Source: SCGC-AG-212-J23 sp035649175 (GTDB taxonomy: Bacteria; Pseudomonadota; Gammaproteobacteria; Burkholderiales; SG8-39). From it: a DNA stretch of 21,735 nucleotides. Numbering within the stretch: the stretch's first letter is position 1; each line of letters starts with the position of its first letter. Position numbers and translations under genes: made by a program. Below the pieces are notes generated by a model. The model had not been told where the DNA came from. It ran no database searches and saw only the letters and a list, made by a program, of their open reading frames with translations. Shown here piece by piece: positions 13,610 through 20,740 of the stretch. The stretch covers positions 1 to 21,735 of the forward strand of contig DASRKB010000142.1 in assembly GCA_035649175.1 (NCBI GenBank), written 5' to 3'.

Positions 13610-14950
13610 GTGAACGCACCTCCGCAGACCCGCTACGCCCGCAGCGGCGACGTGAGCATCGCCTACCAGCTCGTGGGCGAGGGGCCCGTGGACCTCGTAT
13701 TCGTCATGGGCTGGGTGTCGAACATCGACGAATTCTGGACCGAGCCCTCATGGGCGCGCTTTCTCGAGCGCCTCGCGTCCTTTTCGCGCCTCATCGTCTT
13801 CGACAAGCGCGGCACCGGCCTCTCCGACCGCGTTGACGAAGCACACTTGCCGAGTCTCGAGCAGCGCATGGACGACGTACGTGCGGTGATGGACGCCGTC
13901 GGCTCGAAGAAGGCCGCGTTGCTCGGTATATCGGAAGGCTCCCCCATGTGCGCGCTCTTCGCCGCTACGTATCCGGAGCGTACTGCCGCATTCATGAGCT
14001 TCGGCGGCTTCGCGCGTTCAATCGCCGCCGCGGACTATCCGTGGGCGCGTACGGAACAAGAGCAGGAAGCACTCATCAAGCTCGTGCAGGAAGGGTGGGG
14101 GGCGCAGCCGGTGGGCCTGGAAAAGCGAATCCCGTCGAGGCGGCACGATGAGCGGTTCCGCCAATGGTGGACGCGCTACCTCGTGCGCAGCGCCACGCCG
14201 CGCACCGCTGCGCTGCTGCTTCGCATGAACGCGCAAATCGACATCCGGCACGTTCTGCCGGCCATTCGGGTCCCGGCGCTGATCATGCATAACGGCGGCG
14301 ACCTCACGGTGCCCGTGGGCAGCGGGCGCTACCTTGCCGAGCGCATTCCCGGCGCCCGCTTCATCGAGTACTCGGGCGAGGACCACCTGCCCTGGACCAC
14401 CGACCCGGAGAAGATCCTCGACGACATCCAGGAGTTCCTCACCGGAACGCGTCACGCGGCGGAGGTCGACCGCGTGCTCGCCACCGTGATGTTCGCCGAC
14501 ATCGTCAAGTCGACCGAGCGCGCTGCCGAGATCGGCGATCGAAAGTGGAAGGACCTGCTGCAGAATTTCTACGGCGTGGCGAAGCGCAACCTCGAGCGCT
14601 ACCGGGGCAGGGTGGTCGACACCGCAGGCGACGGGTTGCTCGCCACCTTCGACGGGCCGGCCCGCGCCGTGCGCTGCGCGCAGGCGATCAATGGGGACGT
14701 GCCCGCGCTTGGCCTCACCGTGCGCGCCGGCGTGCACACCGGCGAAGTCGAGATCATCGGCGAGAAGGTGGGCGGCATCGCCGTTCACATCGGCGCCCGG
14801 GTCGCGGCCGAGGCGGCCCCCGGCGAGGTGGTCGTCTCGAGTACGGTGAAGGACCTTGTGGCGGGCTCGGGCATCCGTTTCGAGGATCGGGGCCGGCGTG
14901 TGCTGAAGGGGGTGCCGGGAGACTGGCAGCTTTTCCGGGCCACCGCCTGA
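13610..14950 (+). CDS. Alpha/beta-hydrolase fused to class III nucleotide cyclase
   Basis: 446 residues. The N-terminal part (about 1-280) is an alpha/beta hydrolase: an HG-like oxyanion region, nucleophile Ser108 in GISEGS and His259 in EDHLPW. The C-terminal part (about 290-446) is a class III cyclase: ATVMFADIVKST with Asp297, DTAGDGLLATFDGP with Asp341 and GIAVHIGARVAAEA. Both metal aspartates are present; the transition-state Asn position is His in the GIAVHIGAR motif, a variant I recall in hydrolase-cyclase fusions. The hydrolase may serve as a ligand-sensing domain controlling cyclic nucleotide synthesis. The GTG at 13610 gives a normal N-terminus for the domain; no ATG is in frame nearby. 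Confidence 0.92.
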   Translation: MNAPPQTRYARSGDVSIAYQLVGEGPVDLVFVMGWVSNIDEFWTEPSWARFLERLASFSRLIVFDKRGTGLSDRVDEAHLPSLEQRMDDVRAVMDAVGSKKAALLGISEGSPMCALFAATYPERTAAFMSFGGFARSIAAADYPWARTEQEQEALIKLVQEGWGAQPVGLEKRIPSRRHDERFRQWWTRYLVRSATPRTAALLLRMNAQIDIRHVLPAIRVPALIMHNGGDLTVPVGSGRYLAERIPGARFIEYSGEDHLPWTTDPEKILDDIQEFLTGTRHAAEVDRVLATVMFADIVKSTERAAEIGDRKWKDLLQNFYGVAKRNLERYRGRVVDTAGDGLLATFDGPARAVRCAQAINGDVPALGLTVRAGVHTGEVEIIGEKVGGIAVHIGARVAAEAAPGEVVVSSTVKDLVAGSGIRFEDRGRRVLKGVPGDWQLFRATA

Positions 14951-14951
14951 C

Positions 14952-15113
14952 ATGGGCCCTGGCAGGTTCGTCGTCCTGCAATTGCTTCTGTGGGCCGCTG
15001 CGGTGCTCGTCATGGCGGCGCTCTGGGCGCCGGGCGAGGAGCGGGAGCCCTACTGGTTTCTCGCCGCGCTTGCCGCGGGCGCCTGGTGGCTTCTGCGCTC
15101 GCGCTGGCGGTAG
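14952..15113 (+). CDS. Small membrane protein, 53 aa
   Basis: Starts at ATG one base after the TGA of the hydrolase-cyclase gene. It encodes two hydrophobic segments (about residues 7-24 and 35-48) joined by a charged GEEREP turn, and ends LLRSRWR. Codon use is G/C-ending like the neighbours. The tight junction suggests translation coupled to the cyclase. No known family is recognised; it may be a chance frame, but the two clean membrane segments argue for a gene. Confidence 0.5.
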   Translation: MGPGRFVVLQLLLWAAAVLVMAALWAPGEEREPYWFLAALAAGAWWLLRSRWR

Positions 15114-15125
15114 ACTGCGCGGGCG

Positions 15126-15323
15126 ATGGAAGACAAGGAGCTGCTGCGGGACATCAAGGCCCTGCTCGAGGAGCAGAATCGCCTCATCGCCGATCTCAAG
15201 CGCCAGTACGAGGCGATGGCGGCGCGGAACGTCGCGCACATGACCCACAGTCACGTGCGCTTCTGGATCGTCGCCGCCGGCCTTTTGCTACTCTTGCTCT
15301 TCCCGAACATTCTCGCGAAATAG
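15126..15323 (+). CDS. Small coiled-coil, single-span membrane protein, 65 aa
   Basis: An N-terminal heptad-like helix (about residues 3-34, with LLRDIKALLEEQNRLIADL) leads into a single membrane segment (about 45-62). It starts 12 bases after the previous small gene. The layout suggests a cytoplasmic oligomerising helix anchored in the inner membrane. Family unknown. It lies seven bases before the Rieske gene and so may be in the same transcript. Confidence 0.65.
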   Translation: MEDKELLRDIKALLEEQNRLIADLKRQYEAMAARNVAHMTHSHVRFWIVAAGLLLLLLFPNILAK

Positions 15324-15330
15324 GGCTGCC

Positions 15331-16398
15331 ATGGCCGCGGAAACCGAAGCCTTCCTGATGAACTGCTGGTATGTGGCCGCGTGGGACTATGAGCTCATCG
15401 ACGGCACGCTCCTGGCGAGGACAATCCTCGAGAAGCCGGTGGTGCTCTACCGCGGCGAGAGCGGCAAGGTGGTCGCGCTCGACAACCGCTGCGCGCACCG
15501 CGGCGCCAAGCTCTCCAACGGCCGGCGCGAGGGCGACTGCCTGCGCTGCATGTACCATGGCCTGAAGTTCGACCCGAGCGGCAAGTGCGTGCAGATCCCG
15601 GGACAGGACAACATCCCGCCCCGGCTGGGCGTGCGCAGCTACCCGGTGGTGGAGCGCGATCACCTCATCTGGATCTGGATGGGCGACGCGGCGAGGGCGG
15701 ATCCCGCGAAGATCCTGGATTTCCCGTACCTGCGCGACCCGAACTGGCGCGGCAAGCCCGACTACCTGCACTACGACGCAAACTACCTCCTCATCGTCGA
15801 CAACCTCTCGGACTTCGCGCACCTCGCCTTCGTGCACACGAAGACGCTCGGCGGCTCGGAGGAATACGCGTACAAGTCCAAGCCCACCGCGATCGAGCGG
15901 CTCGAGGACGGCTTCCGCGTGGAGCGCTGGCACATGAACGCCGATGCGCCGCCGTTTCACAAGAAGGTGGTGAGAGATGCAGAGAAAGTGGATCGGCGAA
16001 ACATCGCGCGCATGTACGTCCCAGGCATCTTCTTCATGGAGACGCTTTTCTCCCCCGCGGGCTCGGGGGCCGAAAAGGGGAGCATGGCCGGCGCGAGGCA
16101 GTACCGCAACTGCCAGTTCTTCACGCCGGAGACCAAGCGCTCGACGCACTTCTTCTGGGACTACCTGCACGACTACGACCTCGACGACCCGAACGTCGCG
16201 CTCTCGCTCAACCGCAGCATGATCGAGGGCTTCCACGAGGACAAGTTCATCATCGAGGGGCAGCAGGAGGTGCTCGACGCCGATCCGTCTTTCAAGATGA
16301 ACGCGATCGTGGCGGATGCGCCGCTCGCGCACTTCCGTCGCACCCTCGGCAAGCGGATCGACGCCGAGCGCGGGGCGAGCCAGCCCGCGGCCGCATGA
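15331..16398 (+). CDS. Rieske non-heme iron oxygenase, VanA-like
   Basis: 355 residues. The Rieske 2Fe-2S motif is CAHRG with C54 and H56, and CMYHG with C73 and H76. The catalytic non-heme iron site appears as DNLSDFAHLAFVH with H164 and H169, and Asp161 as the bridging residue. Length and layout are those of one-component oxygenase subunits such as vanillate O-demethylase (VanA), which demethylate or hydroxylate aromatic compounds using O2 and a separate reductase. No reductase gene lies next to it, so electrons must come from elsewhere. The stop overlaps the start of the 86-residue gene as ATGA (16395-16398). The substrate cannot be read from the sequence. Confidence 0.93.
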   Translation: MAAETEAFLMNCWYVAAWDYELIDGTLLARTILEKPVVLYRGESGKVVALDNRCAHRGAKLSNGRREGDCLRCMYHGLKFDPSGKCVQIPGQDNIPPRLGVRSYPVVERDHLIWIWMGDAARADPAKILDFPYLRDPNWRGKPDYLHYDANYLLIVDNLSDFAHLAFVHTKTLGGSEEYAYKSKPTAIERLEDGFRVERWHMNADAPPFHKKVVRDAEKVDRRNIARMYVPGIFFMETLFSPAGSGAEKGSMAGARQYRNCQFFTPETKRSTHFFWDYLHDYDLDDPNVALSLNRSMIEGFHEDKFIIEGQQEVLDADPSFKMNAIVADAPLAHFRRTLGKRIDAERGASQPAAA

Positions 16399-16655
16399 AC
16401 ACCGAGAAGATCACGGTTCGCGTCACCTCGACGGGCCAGACCATGGAGGTGGTGGTCTTCTCCAAGCGCCCCACCGGCATCACCGTGGTGCTCGGCGAGG
16501 GCGTGCACAACATGAAGTGCGAGCTCTCGCCGACGCGCAACCAGCTTGCCTACGCCGGCAGCGTCATGGGGCGCGAGATCGTCTACGAGCGCAGCGTCGC
16601 GCAGGTGCAGGCGGACATCGACCGCCTCAACCCCGCGCTCAAGAGGTCTCGCTGA
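16395..16655 (+). CDS. Conserved hypothetical protein, 86 aa
   Basis: A small basic, soluble protein beginning MNTEKITVRVTSTGQTMEVV, with beta-rich pattern and a C-terminal helix. It is translationally coupled to the Rieske gene (ATGA). The last 17 bases overlap the end of the convergent amidohydrolase gene (16639-16655). No family is recognised. The tight link suggests a partner or assembly factor of the oxygenase, which is inference. Confidence 0.7.
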   Translation: MNTEKITVRVTSTGQTMEVVVFSKRPTGITVVLGEGVHNMKCELSPTRNQLAYAGSVMGREIVYERSVAQVQADIDRLNPALKRSR

Positions 16656-17640
16656 TAACCTTCAGGAGCTTCCTCGCGTTTCGGAAGAGGATTGCGGCCT
16701 TGGCATCCTCGGCGAGGTGCGGGTTGGCCGAAACGACCTCGACCGGGCGCTCGTAGGCGATGGGAAAGCAGTAGTCGCTTCCCATGAGGACACGGTCGGC
16801 GCCGACCAGCCCGACCAGGTCGCGGAGCAGCGACTCGGAGTATCCGATGGTGTCGTAGTGGAAGTCCCGGAGGTACGCCGCGGGACCTTCCTTTTTCGTG
16901 GTGCGCAGTTCGGACCGCTTCTCCCAGCCTCTCTGCAGCCGACCGGCAACCCACGGGAACGCGCCGCCGGCGTGCGGAAGCACGATCTGGAGCTTAGGGA
17001 AACGGTCCAGCACGCCGCCGAAGATCAGGTGCGCGGCCGCGATCGCGGCCTCGAAGGGGTTGCCGAGCAGGTTCGTCAGGTAGAACTTCTTCAGCCGCTC
17101 CTCGCCAACAACGAAGACGGGATGCAGGAAGAGCGGCAGCCCGAGGCCCTCCAGGGCCTCGTAGACCGGGAAAAAGGACTCGTCGGAGAGCTCGCGCTCG
17201 AGCACTACCGTGGCCACATAGGCGCCGCGGACCCCCGGGAGGCCCGAGGCGCGCTCGGCCTCGCGGTGTGCGAGGTCCGGCGCCTGCATCGGCAGGGTCG
17301 CCAGGCCGACGAAGCGCCGGGGCGAGCGCTCGTGGGCGCGCGCCAGCTCGTCGTTGAAGATGATCGAGAGGCGGTTACCGAGCTCGCGGCCGGCCCAGTA
17401 AAGCATCGGCTGGCTGAGCGAGAGCGCGTGGACGGCGACCCCCTGCTCGTCCATCGCCTGCAGGCGCGCGTCCAGGTCGACGAAGCGCGGGCCGGCCGGG
17501 CCGGTGGTGACTTCGCGGATCTTGAACTGCGGGCCCGACGGCGTGTCGCGCCACTCCAGGCCGTGGGACGGGCCTTCGCGCCCGAGCAGCTCCAGGAACG
17601 GCTTCGGATACCAATGGGCGTGGACGTCGATCGCGTCCAT
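16639..17640 (-). CDS. Amidohydrolase family 2 (ACMSD-like)
   Basis: 333 residues of the amidohydrolase-2 (TIM-barrel, metal-dependent) family. The metal-binding DVHAHWYP (H7, H9) is at the start; further family residues appear in LFLHPVF, IVLPHAGG and VLMGSDYCFP. Relatives include 2-amino-3-carboxymuconate-6-semialdehyde decarboxylase and gamma-resorcylate decarboxylase, which decarboxylate aromatic or ring-cleavage products, so a decarboxylase or hydrolase role in a catabolic path is likely. It starts three bases after the SDR stop and is the last gene of the CDGSH-SDR-amidohydrolase operon. Substrate unknown. Confidence 0.93.
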   Translation of the reverse strand: MDAIDVHAHWYPKPFLELLGREGPSHGLEWRDTPSGPQFKIREVTTGPAGPRFVDLDARLQAMDEQGVAVHALSLSQPMLYWAGRELGNRLSIIFNDELARAHERSPRRFVGLATLPMQAPDLAHREAERASGLPGVRGAYVATVVLERELSDESFFPVYEALEGLGLPLFLHPVFVVGEERLKKFYLTNLLGNPFEAAIAAAHLIFGGVLDRFPKLQIVLPHAGGAFPWVAGRLQRGWEKRSELRTTKKEGPAAYLRDFHYDTIGYSESLLRDLVGLVGADRVLMGSDYCFPIAYERPVEVVSANPHLAEDAKAAILFRNARKLLKVISETS

Positions 17641-17643
17641 GGC

Positions 17644-18411
17644 CTAGAGCGTCCCGGGATACAGCCCGCCGTCGAGGAGCAGGTTCTGGCCGGTGAGGTA
17701 CCCGGCGCGGTCGCTGCAAAGCCAGGCGCAGAAGTCTCCGAACTCCGCCGGCTCGCCCATGCGTTTCGCCGGGATGGAAGCGATCTTGCGTTGCCGCGCG
17801 GTCGGCATGTCGACGCCGTCCTTCTTCGCCGCGGCCGCGACGGTTGCCTGCTGCCTCTCGGTATCGAACACGCCCGGCAGGAGGTTATTGATGGTGACGT
17901 TGTGGCGCGCGACCTGGCGGGCGAGGCCGGCCACGAAGCCGGTGAGCCCGGCCCGGGCGCCGTTCGACAGGCACAGCACGTCGATCGGCATCTTTACGGC
18001 ATAGGAGGTCACGTTGACGATGCGCCCGAAGCGCCGCGCGATCATGCCGTCGAGCGTGAGGCGGATCATCTCGATCGGCGCGAGCATGCAGGCGTCGAGC
18101 GCGCGCAGCCAGTCATCCCGGCCGAACTCGCGAAAGTCACCGGGCGGCGGTCCGCCGGCATTGTTGACCACGATGTCCGGGTCGGGAAACGCACGGAGCA
18201 CCCGCTCCCTTCCTTCCGCCGTGGCGATGTCCGCCGCCACGGGAACGACATCACGGCCGATCGCGTTCGCGGTCTCGAGCAGGGGCTTCTCGCTGCGGGC
18301 AACGATGGCGAGCGACGCGCCTTCGCGCGCCAGCGAGAGGGCGCAGGCCCGGCCCAGGCCCTTGCTCGCACCCGTCACGAGGGCGCGGCGGCCGCGAATG
18401 CCCAGGTCCAC
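17644..18411 (-). CDS. Atypical short-chain dehydrogenase/reductase
   Basis: 255 residues with the SDR Rossmann fold: TGASKGLG (13-20), a conserved NNAG (83-86) and Ser136. The catalytic Tyr-x3-Lys is missing: at the expected distance from Ser136 (13 residues) lies Ser149, and Arg153 replaces the Lys (SNGAR). This SNGAR form occurs, as I recall, in a branch of proteobacterial SDRs, so it is probably not a chance mutation. The enzyme may be inactive as a classic oxidoreductase or use another mechanism. It is three bases downstream of the CDGSH gene and three bases upstream of the amidohydrolase. Confidence 0.92.
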   Translation of the reverse strand: MDLGIRGRRALVTGASKGLGRACALSLAREGASLAIVARSEKPLLETANAIGRDVVPVAADIATAEGRERVLRAFPDPDIVVNNAGGPPPGDFREFGRDDWLRALDACMLAPIEMIRLTLDGMIARRFGRIVNVTSYAVKMPIDVLCLSNGARAGLTGFVAGLARQVARHNVTINNLLPGVFDTERQQATVAAAAKKDGVDMPTARQRKIASIPAKRMGEPAEFGDFCAWLCSDRAGYLTGQNLLLDGGLYPGTL

Positions 18412-18414
18412 CGC

Positions 18415-18672
18415 CTACAGCTTCTTATGCGTGCTGTCGCAGAAGGGAAATTTCGCGCTGCGCTTGCAGCCGCAAAGGAAGGCGGTCTGGTCCTTGTCCT
18501 GTATCCAGACCTTGGGCTTGAGACCCGCCTTGGAGCCGGTGTGCGAGCCGTCGCAGAAAGGCTGCCACTTGGAGAGCCCGCATGCGCACCACGCGTAGCG
18601 ATAGCCGGCGAGCAGCTCGACCTTGTAAGGACCCTTTTGGGCAATGACGGGTTCTTCGACGGTGCTGGACAC
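18415..18672 (-). CDS. CDGSH iron-sulfur protein with two motifs
   Basis: 85 residues with two CDGSH 2Fe-2S motifs: C29, C31, C40 and H44 in the first (CACGLSKWQPFCDGSH) and C67, C69, C78 and H82 in the second (CGCKRSAKFPFCDSTH). Small bacterial mitoNEET-like proteins of this kind carry redox-active, labile clusters. It could supply electrons to a partner enzyme, possibly the Rieske oxygenase, or sense redox state. The ribosome binding site AAGGAG lies shortly before the ATG. It is the first gene of the SDR-amidohydrolase operon, divergent from the bicupin. Confidence 0.95.
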   Translation of the reverse strand: MSSTVEEPVIAQKGPYKVELLAGYRYAWCACGLSKWQPFCDGSHTGSKAGLKPKVWIQDKDQTAFLCGCKRSAKFPFCDSTHKKL

Positions 18673-18686
18673 GATCTCTCCTTGGC

Positions 18687-18731
18687 TTGACTGGCGCGAT
18701 TCATTGTCATTATCGTTCGCGGGACCGTCAA
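18687..18731. promoter_or_regulatory. Divergent promoter region with Fur-like repeat
   Basis: Between the CDGSH and bicupin genes. On the minus strand TTGACG (18731-18726), a 17-base spacer and GACAAT (18708-18703) form a promoter candidate for the CDGSH operon; on the plus strand TTGACT (18687-18692), an 18-base spacer and TATCGT (18711-18716) could serve the bicupin. Between them, on the minus strand, GATAAT-GACAAT-GAATCG (18714-18697) resembles the hexamer repeats of a Fur box (first two hexamers fit well, third poorly). All assignments are by pattern only. Confidence 0.35.
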
Positions 18732-18740
18732 GGAGGCGCC

Positions 18741-19430
18741 ATGCTCGCGAGCACCCAAGTCAACGCTGATCCCACCCAATGCGCGGTAGTCGACACCAAC
18801 CAAGTTCCCTGGGAGCCGACCGGAGTTCCCGGGGTCCACGTCAAAGTGCTGGAGCGCGTCCATCATCCCGTCAAGGGACGCGAGACGGCGCTCTTCAAGC
18901 TCGACCCGGGCGCGAGCCTGCCCACCGAGGTGCTCGAGCATCGCCAGGAGGTCTTCGTGCTGGAGGGCAGCTTCGCCGACGAGGACGGCAGCTATGGCGA
19001 GCACACCTGGATCTGGAACCCTCCCGGCCGGCGCCAGACCATCTCGTCGAAGGAGGGCTGCGTTTTCTACGCCAAGCGCCGCGTGCCGATCTACAAGGAC
19101 GAGGCGAAGCGCGAGCGCAAGGTGATCGACACCAAGGCCACGAAATGGCTCGACTTCCCGCATCGCGGCGCCGAGGTGCTGCACCTGCACAAGGACCCTA
19201 ACGGGCTCGAGACCGGGCGTATCGGCAACGTGTACACGCATCGCAAGCTGCCCTCGCACGATCATTCGATCGGCGAGGAGACCTTCGTCGTCAGGGGCTG
19301 CCTGAAGGACGAGTACGCTACCTACAGCACCGGCGTGTGGTTCCGCATGCCCTGCGGCAAGCCGCACGCGCCGTACACCGAGGACGAGCGCTGCATGATG
19401 CTCATCCGCGAGGGCGATCTCGTCTGGTGA
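18741..19430 (+). CDS. Bicupin protein, ChrR-like cupins
   Basis: 229 residues with two cupin barrels. The first (about 35-110) contains LEHRQEVFVLEGSFADEDG; the second (about 140-215) contains LPSHDHSIGEETFVVRG, with His-Asp-His and Glu fitting a metal site. The pattern VLEGSFADEDGSY is like the cupin of ChrR anti-sigma factors, but there is no zinc-binding anti-sigma domain here. Likely a metal-dependent dioxygenase, isomerase or binding protein. The start ATG at 18741 is preceded by AAGGAGG (18730-18736) four bases away, which picks this start over upstream ones. Substrate unknown. Confidence 0.85.
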   Translation: MLASTQVNADPTQCAVVDTNQVPWEPTGVPGVHVKVLERVHHPVKGRETALFKLDPGASLPTEVLEHRQEVFVLEGSFADEDGSYGEHTWIWNPPGRRQTISSKEGCVFYAKRRVPIYKDEAKRERKVIDTKATKWLDFPHRGAEVLHLHKDPNGLETGRIGNVYTHRKLPSHDHSIGEETFVVRGCLKDEYATYSTGVWFRMPCGKPHAPYTEDERCMMLIREGDLVW

Positions 19431-19440
19431 ACTAGGATCA

Positions 19441-19456
19441 CCCAATCACGATTGGG
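19441..19456. terminator. Hairpin after bicupin (first of two)
   Basis: CCCAAT (19441-19446) and ATTGGG (19451-19456) pair perfectly around a CACG loop, ten bases after the bicupin stop. No U-run follows. It shares GGG (19454-19456) with the next hairpin, so only one can form at a time. Confidence 0.4.
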
Positions 19457-19471
19457 CCGCTTGCGCGGCCC
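19454..19471 (+). terminator. GC-rich hairpin after bicupin (second of two)
   Basis: GGGCCGC (19454-19460) and GCGGCCC (19465-19471) pair over seven bases around a TTGC loop. It could end the bicupin transcript or shape the leader of the DUF3500 gene; there is no U-run, so a classic intrinsic terminator is not certain. Confidence 0.45.
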
Positions 19472-19496
19472 GGTCGCGGTGTATGTTCGGCGAGCG

Positions 19497-20726
19497 ATGA
19501 AGGACTGGACCGAGTTCGGGCTGCGCGGCCTGCCGCCGGCTTCCGCGCGCAGCCGCGTCACCGAGATCCCGCCGCCGCTGCAGCCCGTGATGGAGGCGGC
19601 GCACCGCGCCCTCGCGCAGCCGCTCTCGGGCATCTCCACCGACGGCCGGCTGCGCCCCGGGCTTTTTCCGCTGCGCGCAACGGGCGTGCCGACCGCGCCG
19701 ATCGTGGGCGCGGCGCAGGACTTCCTCGGCACGCTCGATGCCGAGCAGCGATCGAAGGTGGTGATGGACCTCGAGGCGCAGGAGCGCCGGATGTGGTTCA
19801 ACATCCATCCGAACGTCATGCGCCACGGCCTGATGCTCGACGATCTCGCGCCGCGCCAGCGCGCCGCGGCGCTCGGCCTGATGCAGGCGACGCTCTCCGC
19901 GCGCGGCTTCGCCCAGGCGCGCGACATCATGCGCCTGAACGACATGCTGGTCGGCATCACCGGGCGCACCGACGAATACAGCGAGTGGTTCTACTTCGTC
20001 ACGCTCTTCGGCATGCCCTCCGCCGATGGGCCGTGGGGCTGGCAGATCGATGGCCACCACCTCTGCCTCAACTTCTTCGTGCTGGGCGACCAGCTCGTCT
20101 TCACGCCGAGCTTCATGGGTTCCGAGCCCTGCAGCGCGTCGCACGGCCCGCTCGCCGGCACCGCGGTGTTCGTGCCGGAGGAGCACGCCGGGCTCTCGCT
20201 CATCCGCTCGCTCGGCGCCGAGCAGCACCGCCACGCGGTGCTTTGCCCCTCGATCATGCCCGACGCGCTGCCGCCGGGGCTCAACCACTTCATCGACGGG
20301 CGCATGCAGGGCGGCGCCTTCAAGGACAACGCCGTCATTCCCTATGCGGGGGTACGCGCCGACCGGCTCTCCGACGCGCAGCGCCGCCTGCTGCTCGGGC
20401 TGATCCGCACCTACGTCGGCTGGGCGCGCGAGGACCATGCGGCGGTGAAGATGTCGGAGGTCGAGGCCCACCTCGACGAGACCTGGTTCGCCTGGATGGG
20501 GGCGAGCGACGGCGACGGGCCCTTCTACTATCGCGCGCACAGCCCGGTCCTGCTGATCGAGTTCGACCACCACCCCGGCATCGTGTTCGACAATGCCGCG
20601 CCGAGCCGCCACCACATCCACACGATCGTCCGTACGCCGAACGGCGGCGACTACGGCGCTGATCTGCTGCGCCAGCACCACGAGCGCTACGACCACGCCG
20701 GCGGCCGCCACGTCGCGCGGCGCTAA
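19497..20726 (+). CDS. DUF3500 family protein
   Basis: 409 residues with DUF3500 hallmarks: WFNIHPNVMRHGLML, then EWFYFVTLFGMPSADGPWGW followed by QIDGHHLCLNFFV, and an FTPSFMGSEP segment. A C-terminal RHHIHTIVRTPNGGDYG completes the protein. The family has no proven function; the many conserved His, Asp and Trp residues hint at an enzyme. No signal peptide is seen, unlike some family members. I chose ATG 19497 because earlier starts run into the hairpin region. It lies 14 bases before the alpha/beta-hydrolase gene and is likely co-transcribed with it. Confidence 0.9.
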   Translation: MKDWTEFGLRGLPPASARSRVTEIPPPLQPVMEAAHRALAQPLSGISTDGRLRPGLFPLRATGVPTAPIVGAAQDFLGTLDAEQRSKVVMDLEAQERRMWFNIHPNVMRHGLMLDDLAPRQRAAALGLMQATLSARGFAQARDIMRLNDMLVGITGRTDEYSEWFYFVTLFGMPSADGPWGWQIDGHHLCLNFFVLGDQLVFTPSFMGSEPCSASHGPLAGTAVFVPEEHAGLSLIRSLGAEQHRHAVLCPSIMPDALPPGLNHFIDGRMQGGAFKDNAVIPYAGVRADRLSDAQRRLLLGLIRTYVGWAREDHAAVKMSEVEAHLDETWFAWMGASDGDGPFYYRAHSPVLLIEFDHHPGIVFDNAAPSRHHIHTIVRTPNGGDYGADLLRQHHERYDHAGGRHVARR

Positions 20727-20740
20727 GGCACGGAGAAACG

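Noticed and set aside
16546..18690. Plus-strand open frame of 714 codons over the amidohydrolase and SDR genes
   Set aside because: Antisense to three recognised genes, with no family resemblance.
19231..19236. A fifth TGTACA site inside the bicupin gene
   Set aside because: Single copy within coding sequence, without promoter or neighbouring boxes; expected by chance.
18741..19430. Bicupin as a ChrR anti-sigma factor
   Set aside because: No zinc-binding anti-sigma domain and no adjacent sigma factor gene; both halves are cupins.
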